From contig CAWIMV010000001.1 in the NCBI GenBank assembly GCA_963837325.1, positions 2,728,001 through 2,792,000 of the forward strand: a DNA stretch of 64,000 bases, read 5' to 3'. Each line of letters opens with the position of its first letter. The stretch's first letter is position 1. Source of the stretch: CAVQKZ01 sp963837325. GTDB taxonomy: Bacteria > Actinomycetota > Actinomycetes > Mycobacteriales > Jatrophihabitantaceae. A program made the translations under genes and the position numbers. Positions 54,067 through 62,849 of the stretch are shown one piece after another. A model generated the notes under the pieces. That model saw only the letters and a program-made list of their open reading frames with translations. It ran no database searches and was not told the origin of the DNA.

Positions 54067-54172
54067 CACGCCGCTCTGTCGCGCAGCGATGCACGCATTC
54101 TTGCCAACAACGCCCGATTGGCGGGTCCCGATTAGCCCGACCGTGTTGCGACATTCTTGCCGCTCGGAAGAC

Positions 54173-54973
54173 TCAGCTCAGTCCATCAATGGGCGTTGTG
54201 GTCATGGTCGGGGCGGCCAGCCCGGGAGCCAAACTTGGGTGAACGGCAATGCCGATGCCGTAGAGGACCGCGCAGAAACCGAGCACGATGCTGATCGATC
54301 GATGGTTGCCTCGTCGCTCGAGCAGTAATGCTGCGGCGATAACGGCCATAGCAGCGAGCTGCATGATGCCGAGCGCTAGCAGGAGCGTCATGACGCTCCA
54401 TGAAGTGCCGAGGCAGCGAGTTCCGCAGTGTGCCCCTTTCCGGTAGGCCTTGGTGAGTGGTGCACGTGGCGTGGTAGGCGAGGCGCAGGCGTGGAGGAAG
54501 CGCGACTTCCAGCTCGTCGTCTGGTAGGCGGCGCAAATTGCGAAGATTGCCACGGCGACGCCGATGGCGACGTGGTGGTGATGCTCGGCAAGCGTCTCGG
54601 TGCCGAGACTGGCGCAGTAGAACAGGCTGCCCGCGAGGCCCCAGATGGTGAGGTACCCAGCGGTGAACGGCGCGCTGGCTCGAACATCGGACGGCCGGCC
54701 GCTACCCACGATCTTCAGGGCGCTGAGCGTCGGCAGCATCATGGCCGCCATCATCGTGATCCAGAAACCGAGGAACGAGACAAGGTTTAAGCCCATCGGG
54801 CCGGGCCCGTTCCCCATATGGTGGGCCCAACGGATCGTGGCGATCCATCCGGCGGCGCTGAGGAGTAAGAGCAGCGCCAGCGGGAGCCACGAACGGTGTG
54901 TTCGGCTCAGTTCAGGTGCGCTGATAACCATGGTGGTCGACTCATCCCGTTCGCTGGTTGGTGCGCAATTCAT
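54173..54973 (-). CDS. DUF2182 predicted metal-binding integral membrane protein
   Basis: A 266-residue membrane protein with about six helices. The DUF2182 hallmarks are a first helix near RSWLPLALLLLLSAAGW, then WITMMAAMMLPT, GYLTIWGLAGSLFYC, a loop with His residues (ETLAEHHHHVA) and a Cys-rich loop CASPTTPRAP...GAHCGTRC. It is named for presumed metal binding; function is unknown, and relatives often neighbour DUF1326. The start at 54971-54973 overlaps the DUF899 stop (ATGA), a tight link to that family. Confidence 0.8.
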   Translation of the reverse strand: MNCAPTSERDESTTMVISAPELSRTHRSWLPLALLLLLSAAGWIATIRWAHHMGNGPGPMGLNLVSFLGFWITMMAAMMLPTLSALKIVGSGRPSDVRASAPFTAGYLTIWGLAGSLFYCASLGTETLAEHHHHVAIGVAVAIFAICAAYQTTSWKSRFLHACASPTTPRAPLTKAYRKGAHCGTRCLGTSWSVMTLLLALGIMQLAAMAVIAAALLLERRGNHRSISIVLGFCAVLYGIGIAVHPSLAPGLAAPTMTTTPIDGLS

Positions 54974-55686
54974 GAGTAACGGTGCTTGGGTCCTTCGGTG
55001 CCTCGGCCATCGGGCGTGCAGTCGAAGATGCCCCACATCGGCCACATGAAGTCGACATGTCGCGTCTCCCCGCCGTCCGAATTTGGGACGTAGAACAATT
55101 CGCTCGACCACAGATGATGAATCCGCCCGCCGCGGCGCACGAACACCGTCGCCATCGGGAACTGTGACCCATCGTCGGCTTCAGCCAAGTAGTCCCGGTT
55201 GTAGGTAGAGCCACCGGCCGACAGCAGGCGCACGGGCGGCCATCCTCTGGCCTCGGCCAGCGCGCGAAAATTTTGTATCGGCGCTTTGGCCGAAACCGCG
55301 AAGTTTATCCGCTGTTCCAGATGACGGGCTTCGGCTGCGACCGAATCAATGATCGACGTGCACGACGGGCAAGGAGTTCCGACCGGATTTCCAGACCCGT
55401 CTGGAATGAACATGAAGCTGTAGAGGAACAGCGTGTCCTTGCCGGCGGTGAATAGGTCCGAGAGGTGCACGTCGCGCGGCGTCTCGACAGCCTCGTCCCA
55501 CTCCTGGAAGGCGTAGTCCTCCGAAACTGCGCCACCGAGCGGCAAGCCACGGCGCAGGGCGCCCACGCGAGCGAGTTGCTGCCGCAACGTCAGCTCCTCC
55601 CGCAGCACCGCGTCGCGAGCGATTCGATAGGCAGGCGACTCGTTCGGCAACCGCATCGCGTGCAGCGGCTCGCCACTACTCGTCAT
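54970..55686 (-). CDS. DUF899 thioredoxin-like protein, copy 1
   Basis: A 238-residue soluble protein of the thioredoxin-like DUF899 family: a helical N-terminus (NESPAYRIARDAVLREELTL), SDLFTAGKDTLFLYSFMF, the CxxC motif in GTPCPSCTSIID and the closing FMWPMWGIFDCTPDGRG. The stop overlaps the DUF2182 start by four bases. A redox or peroxide-related role is inferred from the fold; no substrate is known. It is the most divergent of three DUF899 genes within 8 kb. Confidence 0.88.
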   Translation of the reverse strand: MTSSGEPLHAMRLPNESPAYRIARDAVLREELTLRQQLARVGALRRGLPLGGAVSEDYAFQEWDEAVETPRDVHLSDLFTAGKDTLFLYSFMFIPDGSGNPVGTPCPSCTSIIDSVAAEARHLEQRINFAVSAKAPIQNFRALAEARGWPPVRLLSAGGSTYNRDYLAEADDGSQFPMATVFVRRGGRIHHLWSSELFYVPNSDGGETRHVDFMWPMWGIFDCTPDGRGTEGPKHRYS

Positions 55687-55766
55687 TGCTCAGCCCCTTC
55701 ATACGGCGTCAAGCGCCAGATCAAGTGTCACGCGGACGCGGCACCAGCCCGGCCGGTATTCGTCGG

Positions 55767-56546
55767 TCAGGGCCTGGCGTTCCCGAGTTCGTCGGAGCGG
55801 CCAGCCTGCAGACGCGGCCACTGGGCGATAGGGCGTCCGTTCATGCGCCATATCTCGCGACTCATCGGCCATTGCTGTGGCCATCCAGCCGGGGAGTCCT
55901 CCCAGGGTTCCTGACGGCCGTAAACCGTCAGGTCGAGTAGGCCCAACGTATTGTCCATTGCCTCGACCCCGCGGCCTGTGGTCCAGTAGGTCTCGAATAC
56001 GGCATCACCGCGGCGCAGATAGCTAACCAAGTGGAAGAGCCCGATTTGGCGCCCGACCAGCAGCGTTTCGAGGGACGGTTGGGCCGAGTACCACGGCATG
56101 GACCAATCCATGAACTCGTGATAGCGGACGCTCTCGTCGTAGGGGCCCTGACAGAGCACGGCGAAGGTGACGTCGCGGGCGTTCAGGGAGGACAGGTCGC
56201 CGACCTGGTTGGTGAAGAATGTGCATCCTTCGCACTGCTCGGGCGCCGGGCGTCCCGGATACCACATGAAGTAGTAAGCCAGGAGCTCCCGACGGCCCTC
56301 GAATACGTCAAGCAGGGTGACCGGGCCGCGCGGGCCGATCACCTCGGCCCTGGAGTCAACCTCCACCATCGGGAGCCTGCGTCGGGCCGCGGCCACTGCA
56401 TCCCCCGCACGAGAGTGCGCCTTCTCGCGGACCCGAAGCGCATCCAATTGTTGTTGGAACGTATCTCGATCAGCCACATCAGGCGATGCCGCCGCGTCGC
56501 TGACGCGGCGACCGAAGAAGCCAGCAGTGTCAACCGTTTCGGACAT
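55767..56546 (-). CDS. DUF899 thioredoxin-like protein, copy 2
   Basis: A 259-residue DUF899 protein with VREKAHSRAGDAVAAARRRL, the CxxC motif in RPAPEQCEGCTFFTNQVG, FMDWSMPWYSAQPSLETLL and VYGRQEPWEDSPAGW. It is much closer to copy 3 (61884-62759) than to copy 1. The ATG at 56544-56546 lies five bases after AAAGG; a GTG two codons upstream is inside that site. It precedes copy 1 by 80 bases and may be in the same transcript as the DUF2182 gene. Confidence 0.88.
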   Translation of the reverse strand: MSETVDTAGFFGRRVSDAAASPDVADRDTFQQQLDALRVREKAHSRAGDAVAAARRRLPMVEVDSRAEVIGPRGPVTLLDVFEGRRELLAYYFMWYPGRPAPEQCEGCTFFTNQVGDLSSLNARDVTFAVLCQGPYDESVRYHEFMDWSMPWYSAQPSLETLLVGRQIGLFHLVSYLRRGDAVFETYWTTGRGVEAMDNTLGLLDLTVYGRQEPWEDSPAGWPQQWPMSREIWRMNGRPIAQWPRLQAGRSDELGNARP

Positions 56547-56799
56547 GATCACCTTTCCTTAGCCACCGGTGGGACTTGCGCGCAGCCACGATGGACCTGT
56601 CAGGGTGGGAGCTCACCACACTCCAGCAGGATGGCGGCCCGAGTCAGAGCCGCGCCAACATTTCACCAAAAAGGCAATTGTCTTGGCACCCGACGAATCC
56701 AGGTATAAAGCAATTGTGTCAGGCATCGACAACTCGCGGATCGAGGCGGCGTTGATTTCGGCTGACGGCGAGGAAATGCGTCGGCGCACACTTGTCTCG

Positions 56800-57273
56800 T
56801 CAATACTGCCGTGCCGGAGTCGCAAGATAGGCGGATGTTGCGCTGCCGACGGCGGCGACGCCGGTGATCGCTCCATGGTCGTTGATGTCGCCTGCGTTTA
56901 CGAGCAGTGGGTGGCTGTCGGGGTGTTCCACGCGACGCCCCCGAGGTTTCCCAGTTTGTGCCGTACGCCGCGGGCATCCCACAGCACGGCGTTTCGGGCG
57001 CTCACGCTGCCGACGGCTTGACCGCAGTCGCCCGATATCCCGACGGCTTCGCCCTTGTCGTTGATCGCGGTCGCGGCGCTCGTCGAATCGCCGGGCAGCG
57101 GTGCACGTTCCCGCGGTACGTAGTGCGGGCCAGCCCACACCACGGCACGGAACTGCCGCACTTGGGTGCCGGTGCACGTCGGATCGGCAACGCGATTCTC
57201 CGCCCAGCCGACGACCTGACGACGGCGATTTCGAACCGGCGGCGAAACCGTTGTGGCCGCCGAGTGTCGCGAG
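56800..57273 (-). pseudogene. Frameshifted HAF-repeat protein fragment
   Basis: Three pieces in different frames spell HAF-type repeats: LATLGGHNGFAAG, then from about 57240 the RQVVGWAENRVADP...ATAINDKGEAVGIS...LGNLGGVAWNTPTA run, then LLVNAGDINDHGAITGVAAV to a stop at 56800. HAF repeats (LGxLGG...A..IN..GxVVG) occur in secreted proteins. The signal peptide and start are gone and two indels break the frame, so this is a remnant. Confidence 0.7.
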
Positions 57274-57289
57274 TGGAGGCGCAGGCGGA

Positions 57290-57697
57290 TCATGGCTGGG
57301 CCGCCGTGGATCCGCTCGACAGCGGCCACACGCAGGCGTGCACGCAGACCCAGTCGCCGTCGCGGCGCTGATAGGTATCGAGATAGCGGTTGTGTCGATC
57401 CGGCGTATCGGCATTGGTTGTCCGCGCCGACACTGTGGCGGTATCGCCGGCCACGTGAATCGCCAGCTCGTCGACGGTGAGCGTCGGTGCCGGGTTCGCA
57501 CCGAGATCCGCCACGTACCGCGCCTCCTCCCACACCTCGCCTGTGCGGCCGTCGAGATAGCAGAACTCGTCGGCGAGGATCTCGCGCAGCAGGTCCCACG
57601 ACCCCGCCCGGCACGCGTCGATGAATTGCCGGTTGCGGGCGGACAGCGCTTCAACATCGTTCACCAGAGCACCGTGCCCTGTGGACTCACGGGGCAT
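57290..57697 (-). CDS. NTF2-like (SnoaL/DUF4440-type) protein
   Basis: A 135-residue cone-fold protein: NRQFIDACRAGSWDLLREIL, ADEFCYLDGRTGEVWEEARY, VDELAIHVAGDTATVSART and YLDTYQRRDGDWVCVHACVW. This is the DUF4440/SnoaL-like pattern of small ligand-binding or isomerase-like enzymes. A perfect inverted repeat lies five bases before its start. The true start could be the M at 57695-57697 or a later codon. Confidence 0.8.
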   Translation of the reverse strand: MPRESTGHGALVNDVEALSARNRQFIDACRAGSWDLLREILADEFCYLDGRTGEVWEEARYVADLGANPAPTLTVDELAIHVAGDTATVSARTTNADTPDRHNRYLDTYQRRDGDWVCVHACVWPLSSGSTAAQP

Positions 57698-57701
57698 ACA
57701 A

Positions 57702-57723
57702 CGATTCGACCACGGCCGAATCG
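57702..57723. promoter_or_regulatory. Inverted repeat before the NTF2-like gene
   Basis: CGATTCG-N8-CGAATCG, a perfect 7-base inverted repeat just upstream of the start at 57697. It could be an operator or a hairpin in the leader; it leaves no room for a normal ribosome site. Confidence 0.4.
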
Positions 57724-58009
57724 AGCAATTACTGGTGCGGGCGACCTGAACATGTTGCGATTCGCCCAGCTGGGTGCGACGGAGAACAAGCCTTTGACGA
57801 ATGAATCAAAAGGCATGTCGTGCCCCATCGCCCATCGGTAACGTCCCGCTTTCGGCGGATGGAGGCATTACACGTGTTACTCAACAAGGACTGGTGACCT
57901 TGGCACCGTCTCGGGCGATGGAAGCAGTCGTGAATGTTGGCGAACAAAGACATCTTCCCGACAGAAACACTGTCACACGCTGTCAGCGTTCACCAGCAGG
58001 ATGACCCCT
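57724..58009. other. Divergent intergenic region
   Basis: No ORF or RNA gene is convincing. It separates the NTF2-like gene from the rightward gene at 58010 and is A+T-richer than its surroundings, so it should hold the promoters of both. AGGA lies eight bases before the ATG at 58010. Confidence 0.5.
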
Positions 58010-58951
58010 ATGGACTTTGACTTCTTGCGTGGCCCTTTCGACGTGACGGGTCAGCGGCGACGAGACGCGCTGGCCCCGGATTCGGGTTGGGAGGACGTGG
58101 CGGTGACGTCGTCAGCAGTCGTTCTGCTTGGGGGCGCGGTGAGCATCGATGAGATGTGGTTCCCGAAGGAGCAGAGCTTCGGCATGTCGCTGCGGCTCTA
58201 CGATTCGGACTCGCAGTCGTGGAGTGTGCGCTGGCTGGATGGCTGCGGCCTGCAGCCGCCCGTATTCGGCCGGTGGCAGGGTGGGTCGTGTTGGCTCTCG
58301 GGTCCGGACGAGTACCGCGGCCGGCCGATATGGGCGAGCTACAGCTGGTCAGACGTCACTGACTCGGGCGCCCGCTGGGAACAGTGCTTCTCCATCGACG
58401 ACGGGCGGACGTGGCTGGCGAACTGGCGGATGCAATTCGTCCGTCGTAACGCGCCGGTCGAGCATCCGCGGGGCACTGGCGACTTCGACTTCCTCACCGG
58501 CAACTGGGTCGTGCACCATCGTCGTCTGGTCGATCCGGTCCGCCATGCCCTCGGTGGGGCGAGCGGTGTCGCCGAATGGGAGGGCACGCATACCGGGCGT
58601 ACCTACTTCGGAGGAGCGGTCAGCGTCGACGAGATTGCCCTCGCCGAACCCGACCAAGCTGGCCTCACGTTCCGTGTCTACGACGCAAAGTCCGGGCAGT
58701 GGTCGATCTATTGGGTGAACAGCCGGGTGGGGCGGCTAGAGCCTCCAGTCCACGGCGCATTCCGCGACGGCGTCGGCATCTTCCACGGTCGCGAAGAACT
58801 CGCCGGCCACGAGGTGCAGGTGCGATTCGTGTGGTCTGACATCACGCCGACGAGTGCGCACTGGCGGCAGGCGTTCCGAGTCGACGACCGCGACTGGGAC
58901 GAGAACTGGGAGATGTGTTTCACGCGACCGGCAACGGCGGTGCCGCAGTGA
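58010..58951 (+). CDS. Protein with two tandem copies of a lipocalin-like domain (DUF1579-type)
   Basis: A 313-residue protein built from two similar halves. The first begins MDFDFLRGPFDVTGQRR and ends WRMQFVRR (about 1-145). The second begins GDFDFLTGNWVVHHRRL and ends WEMCFTRP (about 158-305). Each contains VSIDEMWF/VSVDEIAL-like and SGQWSIYWV-like strands and a SDxTxSxxxWxQxFxxDDxxxWxxNW stretch. The pattern is like DUF1579 lipocalin proteins; function unknown. The NIPSNAP gene overlaps its stop (GTGA). Confidence 0.78.
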   Translation: MDFDFLRGPFDVTGQRRRDALAPDSGWEDVAVTSSAVVLLGGAVSIDEMWFPKEQSFGMSLRLYDSDSQSWSVRWLDGCGLQPPVFGRWQGGSCWLSGPDEYRGRPIWASYSWSDVTDSGARWEQCFSIDDGRTWLANWRMQFVRRNAPVEHPRGTGDFDFLTGNWVVHHRRLVDPVRHALGGASGVAEWEGTHTGRTYFGGAVSVDEIALAEPDQAGLTFRVYDAKSGQWSIYWVNSRVGRLEPPVHGAFRDGVGIFHGREELAGHEVQVRFVWSDITPTSAHWRQAFRVDDRDWDENWEMCFTRPATAVPQ

Positions 58952-59652
58952 CGCCGGTCGTGGACCTGCGCCAGTACACGGTTGTGCCCGGCCAGCGGGA
59001 CACCCTCATTGACCTGTTCGATGGGCATTTCGTGATGGGGCAGGAGGAGGCGGGCATCCACGTGGTTGGCCAATATCGCGACCTCGATGACCCTGACCGG
59101 TTCGTCTGGCTGCGCGCTTTCGAGTCGATGGCGGTGCGCGGTGAGGCGCTGGCTCGCTTCTACTACGGCCCGGTTTGGCAACAGCACCGCGACCGCGCGA
59201 ACGCCACGATGATCGACTCCGACAACGCGTTGTTGCTCGAACCACTTTATCTCGGCCCCGGCTACCCGAAGCCGAGGTCGCGCGTCGCGGCCGGCCCAGC
59301 CGCGAGCACCGTCGCGATCACGGTCGCATACCTCGCCGGTCCGATCACCGTAGCCGACCACACCCTCGCCGGGCAGGGCCGGACCGCACTGGCAACGGCC
59401 GGCGCCGAGGTGGTCGCGGTGCTCGCCAGCCACGCGGCCGAGAACAACTTCCCGGCCCTCCCGTTGCGCGAGGAAAGCGTCCTCGTCTGGGTCACCCGCT
59501 TCGTCGGCGACGCCAGCTACGCGCGGCACGCCGAGCGGCTCGCGTCTTCCGCCGCATGGGCGGACCTCTGCGCGCAACTGAGCTCCCGGTGTAGCCAACT
59601 GCCGATGCAGCGGCTGCGGTTGCGTCCTACTCCGCGCTCACTAGTGCGGTGA
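58948..59652 (+). CDS. NIPSNAP-family protein
   Basis: A 234-residue protein with an N-terminal ferredoxin-like NIPSNAP domain: VVDLRQYTVVPGQRDTLIDL, GIHVVGQYRDLDDPDRFVWL and RFYYGPVWQQHRDRANATMI. The C-terminal part looks like a second, weaker copy (TVAITVAYLAG, VLVWVTRFVGD). The GTG at 58948 overlaps the stop of the tandem-domain gene, so both are coupled. NIPSNAP proteins are linked to lipid or quinone metabolism and vesicle handling in other organisms; bacterial roles are unclear. Confidence 0.82.
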   Translation: MTPVVDLRQYTVVPGQRDTLIDLFDGHFVMGQEEAGIHVVGQYRDLDDPDRFVWLRAFESMAVRGEALARFYYGPVWQQHRDRANATMIDSDNALLLEPLYLGPGYPKPRSRVAAGPAASTVAITVAYLAGPITVADHTLAGQGRTALATAGAEVVAVLASHAAENNFPALPLREESVLVWVTRFVGDASYARHAERLASSAAWADLCAQLSSRCSQLPMQRLRLRPTPRSLVR

Positions 59653-59835
59653 CGTCACATCGCGGATCCGAACTGAACACATGTCCGAGCGACCTCCGAC
59701 GAACAACGGGCACTTGACCGCATCGTCGAAGTATCCGACAAGCCAGCGATCTGGTGACGAGCCTCCGCCTTATGTGGTTGCGACGGCTTCGGCGCTCAAT
59801 ACACCCTGACCCGTGCTGTGAAATGGAGAGACCGC

Positions 59836-60723
59836 ATGACTGCGCAAGAGAAGACCGTCCTCGTCACCGGTGCAACCGGGAACCAGGGTGGGGCCACGGC
59901 CCGCCACCTGCTCGCGAGAGGATGGCGGGTCCGCGCCCTTGTCCGGGACGGCCGGGCCCCGGTGGCTGGCGCGCTCGCGGCCGCCGGCGCTGAGCTCGTC
60001 CGCGCTGACCTTGACGATCGCGCCTCCCTCGACGCGGCGGTCCGCGGCGCTTACGGCGTGTACAGCGTCCAGCCGGCGAGCGACAACGAAATCACCCAGG
60101 GTCGGAATATCGCGGACGCTGCCGACGCGGCGGGCGTCGAGCATCTTGTTTACTCATCAGTCGGTGGCGTTGAGAGCCAGAACCGGTTTTACGTCGAACA
60201 CGGTTGGGGGCCGATCGACAAGTGGCAAATCGAGGAACATATCCGCGCGCTGGGTGTGCCCGCGACGATCTTTCGCCCCGCCGGGTTCATGAAGGACTTC
60301 ATCAGCCCGGCACGGTTCTTCCAGAACGGCTCGCTGAACGTGCCCTGGCATGACAAGTTGGTCATGCAACTAATCGCCATCGACGACATAGGCGCCTTCG
60401 CAGCCCTGGCCTTCGAGGAACCGGGACGCTATCTCGGCAGGACCATGGAGATCACCGGCGACCGGATGACCACCCCACAAATCGCCGCCGCACTCAGCGC
60501 AGCGGCCGACCGGCCGATTCCGCACATGCAGATTCCGCTCGGGATTCTCTGGGAGCAAAACCCGGAGGCCGCGAAAGTGTTCACCTGGGCGAACGAGAGC
60601 TACTACGACACCAACCTCGCACCCTTGAAATCGGCACACGGCTCCGTCATGGACTTCAGCACGTGGCTCGATAGATCGGGCAAGGCGCAGCTCCTGGCTC
60701 ACCTGAACTCGACCGAACCTTAG
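59836..60723 (+). CDS. NmrA/HSCARG-type NAD(P)-binding protein
   Basis: A 295-residue atypical SDR: LVTGATGNQGGATARHLLAR (nucleotide motif), VRALVRDGRAP, YSVQPASDNEITQGRNIADA, VYSSVGGVESQNRFY and IFRPAGFMKDF. No Tyr-xxx-Lys active site, as usual for NmrA-like redox sensors or quinone reductase-like proteins. GGAGAG precedes the ATG. It continues the rightward run of genes from 58010 after a 183-base gap. Confidence 0.88.
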   Translation: MTAQEKTVLVTGATGNQGGATARHLLARGWRVRALVRDGRAPVAGALAAAGAELVRADLDDRASLDAAVRGAYGVYSVQPASDNEITQGRNIADAADAAGVEHLVYSSVGGVESQNRFYVEHGWGPIDKWQIEEHIRALGVPATIFRPAGFMKDFISPARFFQNGSLNVPWHDKLVMQLIAIDDIGAFAALAFEEPGRYLGRTMEITGDRMTTPQIAAALSAAADRPIPHMQIPLGILWEQNPEAAKVFTWANESYYDTNLAPLKSAHGSVMDFSTWLDRSGKAQLLAHLNSTEP

Positions 60724-60885
60724 AGGCATCCGAGGTGAGGTCACTCGAGCAGTAGTCAGCATCCACGCGCCGACGGAGCGGTTGCTAGTGGCAAAGATAG
60801 CCCCCGTCAGACAAGGACATTCGACCGGGCGACCCAGCGTTCGCAAGATCGAACCGCTGAACGTGGGACGAGAAGGAGGTTATCG

Positions 60886-61569
60886 ATGGACGGCACGGAC
60901 CGGGATCCGGGCGATCAGCCGCTGGGGCCGAACGCCCCGGCTTTACTCGGCACTGAGCATTGGGGCCTTATAGCGGAACGGTCCCTGGTCTGGAACGAGG
61001 CGCAAAGCCGCGCTGCGGTGTTCTTGACCGTGCTGTCAGCCGCCGGCGTGGCCCTGGCACTGGTTGCCAACAATTCCGGGTTCGGCTCCCAGACCTCCAC
61101 AGTGGCACTGGTGCTCTTGCCAGTCGTGTTACTGCTCGGCGTCGCCGCCTATATCCGCCTGGTGCAGCTCAACGCCGCGGAGTTTCTGCTAGTGCTAGCG
61201 ATAAACCGGCTACGGCGCGCCTATCTGACCTTGGAGCCCGGTATGGAGCGCTACCTCAGCACCGGCTCGCACGACGACGAGCGTGGGCTATTCATCACCT
61301 ACATGGCGAATCAACCGTCGCAGCGGCAGAAGCACCTGATCCTGTTGGTCAGCACACCGACGGTCGTCGCGACGATCGATGCGGCACTGGCCGCGGCGAC
61401 GGTCGTGCTCGGCGTGCACGCCAGCGACGGGCCGGTAACCGCGGGAGCGGTCGGCGGGGCGGCGGCGTTCGTGCTGGTCTGGGCGGCGCTGTTTTTGATT
61501 CAGCAGCAAGCTCAGCGTCCGCTGCGCGACCGTGCGCCCCGATTCCCCACCCCGCCGGATGACTCCTGA
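60886..61569 (+). CDS. Four-helix membrane protein of unknown function
   Basis: A 227-residue protein with four hydrophobic helices (about 44-62, 70-92, 158-178 and 187-207), two as closely spaced pairs with a cytoplasmic loop between. The N-terminus is hydrophilic (EHWGLIAERSLVWNEAQSRA) and the C-terminus polar. No family recognised. A strong AGAAGGAGGT lies before the ATG. It may belong with bacterial small membrane stress proteins, but nothing specific supports this. Confidence 0.72.
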   Translation: MDGTDRDPGDQPLGPNAPALLGTEHWGLIAERSLVWNEAQSRAAVFLTVLSAAGVALALVANNSGFGSQTSTVALVLLPVVLLLGVAAYIRLVQLNAAEFLLVLAINRLRRAYLTLEPGMERYLSTGSHDDERGLFITYMANQPSQRQKHLILLVSTPTVVATIDAALAAATVVLGVHASDGPVTAGAVGGAAAFVLVWAALFLIQQQAQRPLRDRAPRFPTPPDDS

Positions 61570-61608
61570 TCGCCGGCAGCCGGCGTTTGCCGAATTTGAG
61601 CTACCACT

Positions 61609-61839
61609 TAAGGCCTGCTCCGGACGCCCGTTGGCTTCGGGCCAGCCAAGACTCCTTTCGAGCCGGTCGCGTGGTTCGGTTAGCCGGCGAACGTCGTCCG
61701 CTAGCTCGGCAGGATGCGCCCGCAACGTCGCCTCAGGATCCGCGCCCGCTGGCGCAATAGTCAGGAACTGATGCAGACTCAGCCGTGCCCGGCGCAGCGC
61801 CATTGCCCGGTGCAGGCGTGTGATTTCAAGAGTGGAGAT
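61609..61839 (-). pseudogene. C-terminal remnant of a MerR-family regulator
   Basis: ITRLHRAMALRRARLSLHQ, ADPEATLRAHPAELADDVRR and LTEPRDRLERSL match the linker and dimerisation helix of MerR regulators. No DNA-binding HTH is found upstream, where a DUF899 gene lies. The frame continues without natural start. Most of the 314-base gap between the two neighbouring genes is this remnant. Confidence 0.6.
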
Positions 61840-61883
61840 CCTTGCGGCACGGCACGGCCGAGCGCCAGCAGCGCCGACATCGA

Positions 61884-62759
61884 CTAATGGCAGTGGCGAG
61901 GGGTGAGCGTTGTCGAGGTACGAACGGTTCCGAGGTCGTCGGAGCGTCCGGCTGCTAGTCGTGGCCACTGGGCGATGGGACGTCCGCTCGGCCATTCTGA
62001 CACCGGTCGCCAATCGGGTGCGCCGTCGCTGGTCCGCACGTTGGTGCACTCTTGTGGCCACCGTGCGGGCGAGTCCTCCCAGGCCTCTTGGCGTCCGTAC
62101 ACGGTGAGGTCCATCAGCGCGTAGCTGTTGTCCATTGCCTCTACGCCGCGGCGTTTCGTCCAATAGGTTTCGAAGACACGGTCTCCGTCGCGTAGATAGC
62201 ACACGAGGTGGAACAAGCCAAGTTCGCGATCGACGAGCAGCGCGTTCAGGGAGGGCTGCGCGGAGTACCACGGCATGTCCCAGTCCATGAAGTCGCGATA
62301 GCGCACGCTCTCGTTGTAAGACGCCATAGGCTCGACGGGGTCGACGGCCACATTGCGCCCCTGGCAGAAGACCGCGTACGTGATGTCGCGAGAGTGCAGG
62401 TAGGACAGCTCCCCGACCTGGCTGGTGTAGAAGGTGCAGCCCTCGCACTGCTCAGGCGCGGGTCGGACGGGGTTCCACATGAAGTAGTAGGCAATGAGCT
62501 GTCGGCGACCTTCGAAGGCGTCGAGCAAAGTGAGCGGGCCGTCTGGCCCGATCAGTTCCAGGGTGGCGTCCATCTCGACCATGGATAGGCGTCGTCGCGC
62601 CGCGGCGATCGCGTCGCCTTCGCGCGTGTGCGCCTTTTCCCGTACGCGGAGGTCGTCCAGTTGACGTTGGAACACGTCCCGATCGACGACCGCGGGGGCA
62701 TCGACCGGATGGTTGATGTCATCGTTCGGCGGTCCGGCGCTGCGTGGATTCTCCGACAT
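61884..62759 (-). CDS. DUF899 thioredoxin-like protein, copy 3
   Basis: A 291-residue DUF899 protein with VREKAHTREGDAIAAARRRL, the CxxC motif in RPAPEQCEGCTFYTSQVG, FMDWDMPWYSAQPSLNALL and VYGRQEAWEDSPARW. By eye it matches copy 2 along its whole length, with a 12-residue insert near RNVAVDPVEPMAS and a longer tail. The ATG at 62757-62759 sits behind GGAGGT. The two copies probably arose by duplication of one gene, with copies now 5 kb apart. Confidence 0.88.
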   Translation of the reverse strand: MSENPRSAGPPNDDINHPVDAPAVVDRDVFQRQLDDLRVREKAHTREGDAIAAARRRLSMVEMDATLELIGPDGPLTLLDAFEGRRQLIAYYFMWNPVRPAPEQCEGCTFYTSQVGELSYLHSRDITYAVFCQGRNVAVDPVEPMASYNESVRYRDFMDWDMPWYSAQPSLNALLVDRELGLFHLVCYLRDGDRVFETYWTKRRGVEAMDNSYALMDLTVYGRQEAWEDSPARWPQECTNVRTSDGAPDWRPVSEWPSGRPIAQWPRLAAGRSDDLGTVRTSTTLTPRHCH

Positions 62760-62849
62760 AGCTACCTCCAATGGCGTGAATTTCGGACAAGGTGTTCCTG
62801 CTCGATGATCGGGGCAGGAGCGATGCGCTCGTGCCCGCGCCCCGCTCGG

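Noticed and set aside
56569..57021. 150-codon rightward frame
   Set aside because: No family features, no ribosome site; it covers the gap and the HAF remnant of the other strand.
59649..59658. GTGACGTCAC palindrome as an operator
   Set aside because: It includes the stop codon of the NIPSNAP gene and lies 180 bases before the next gene; a 10-base palindrome is not enough by itself.
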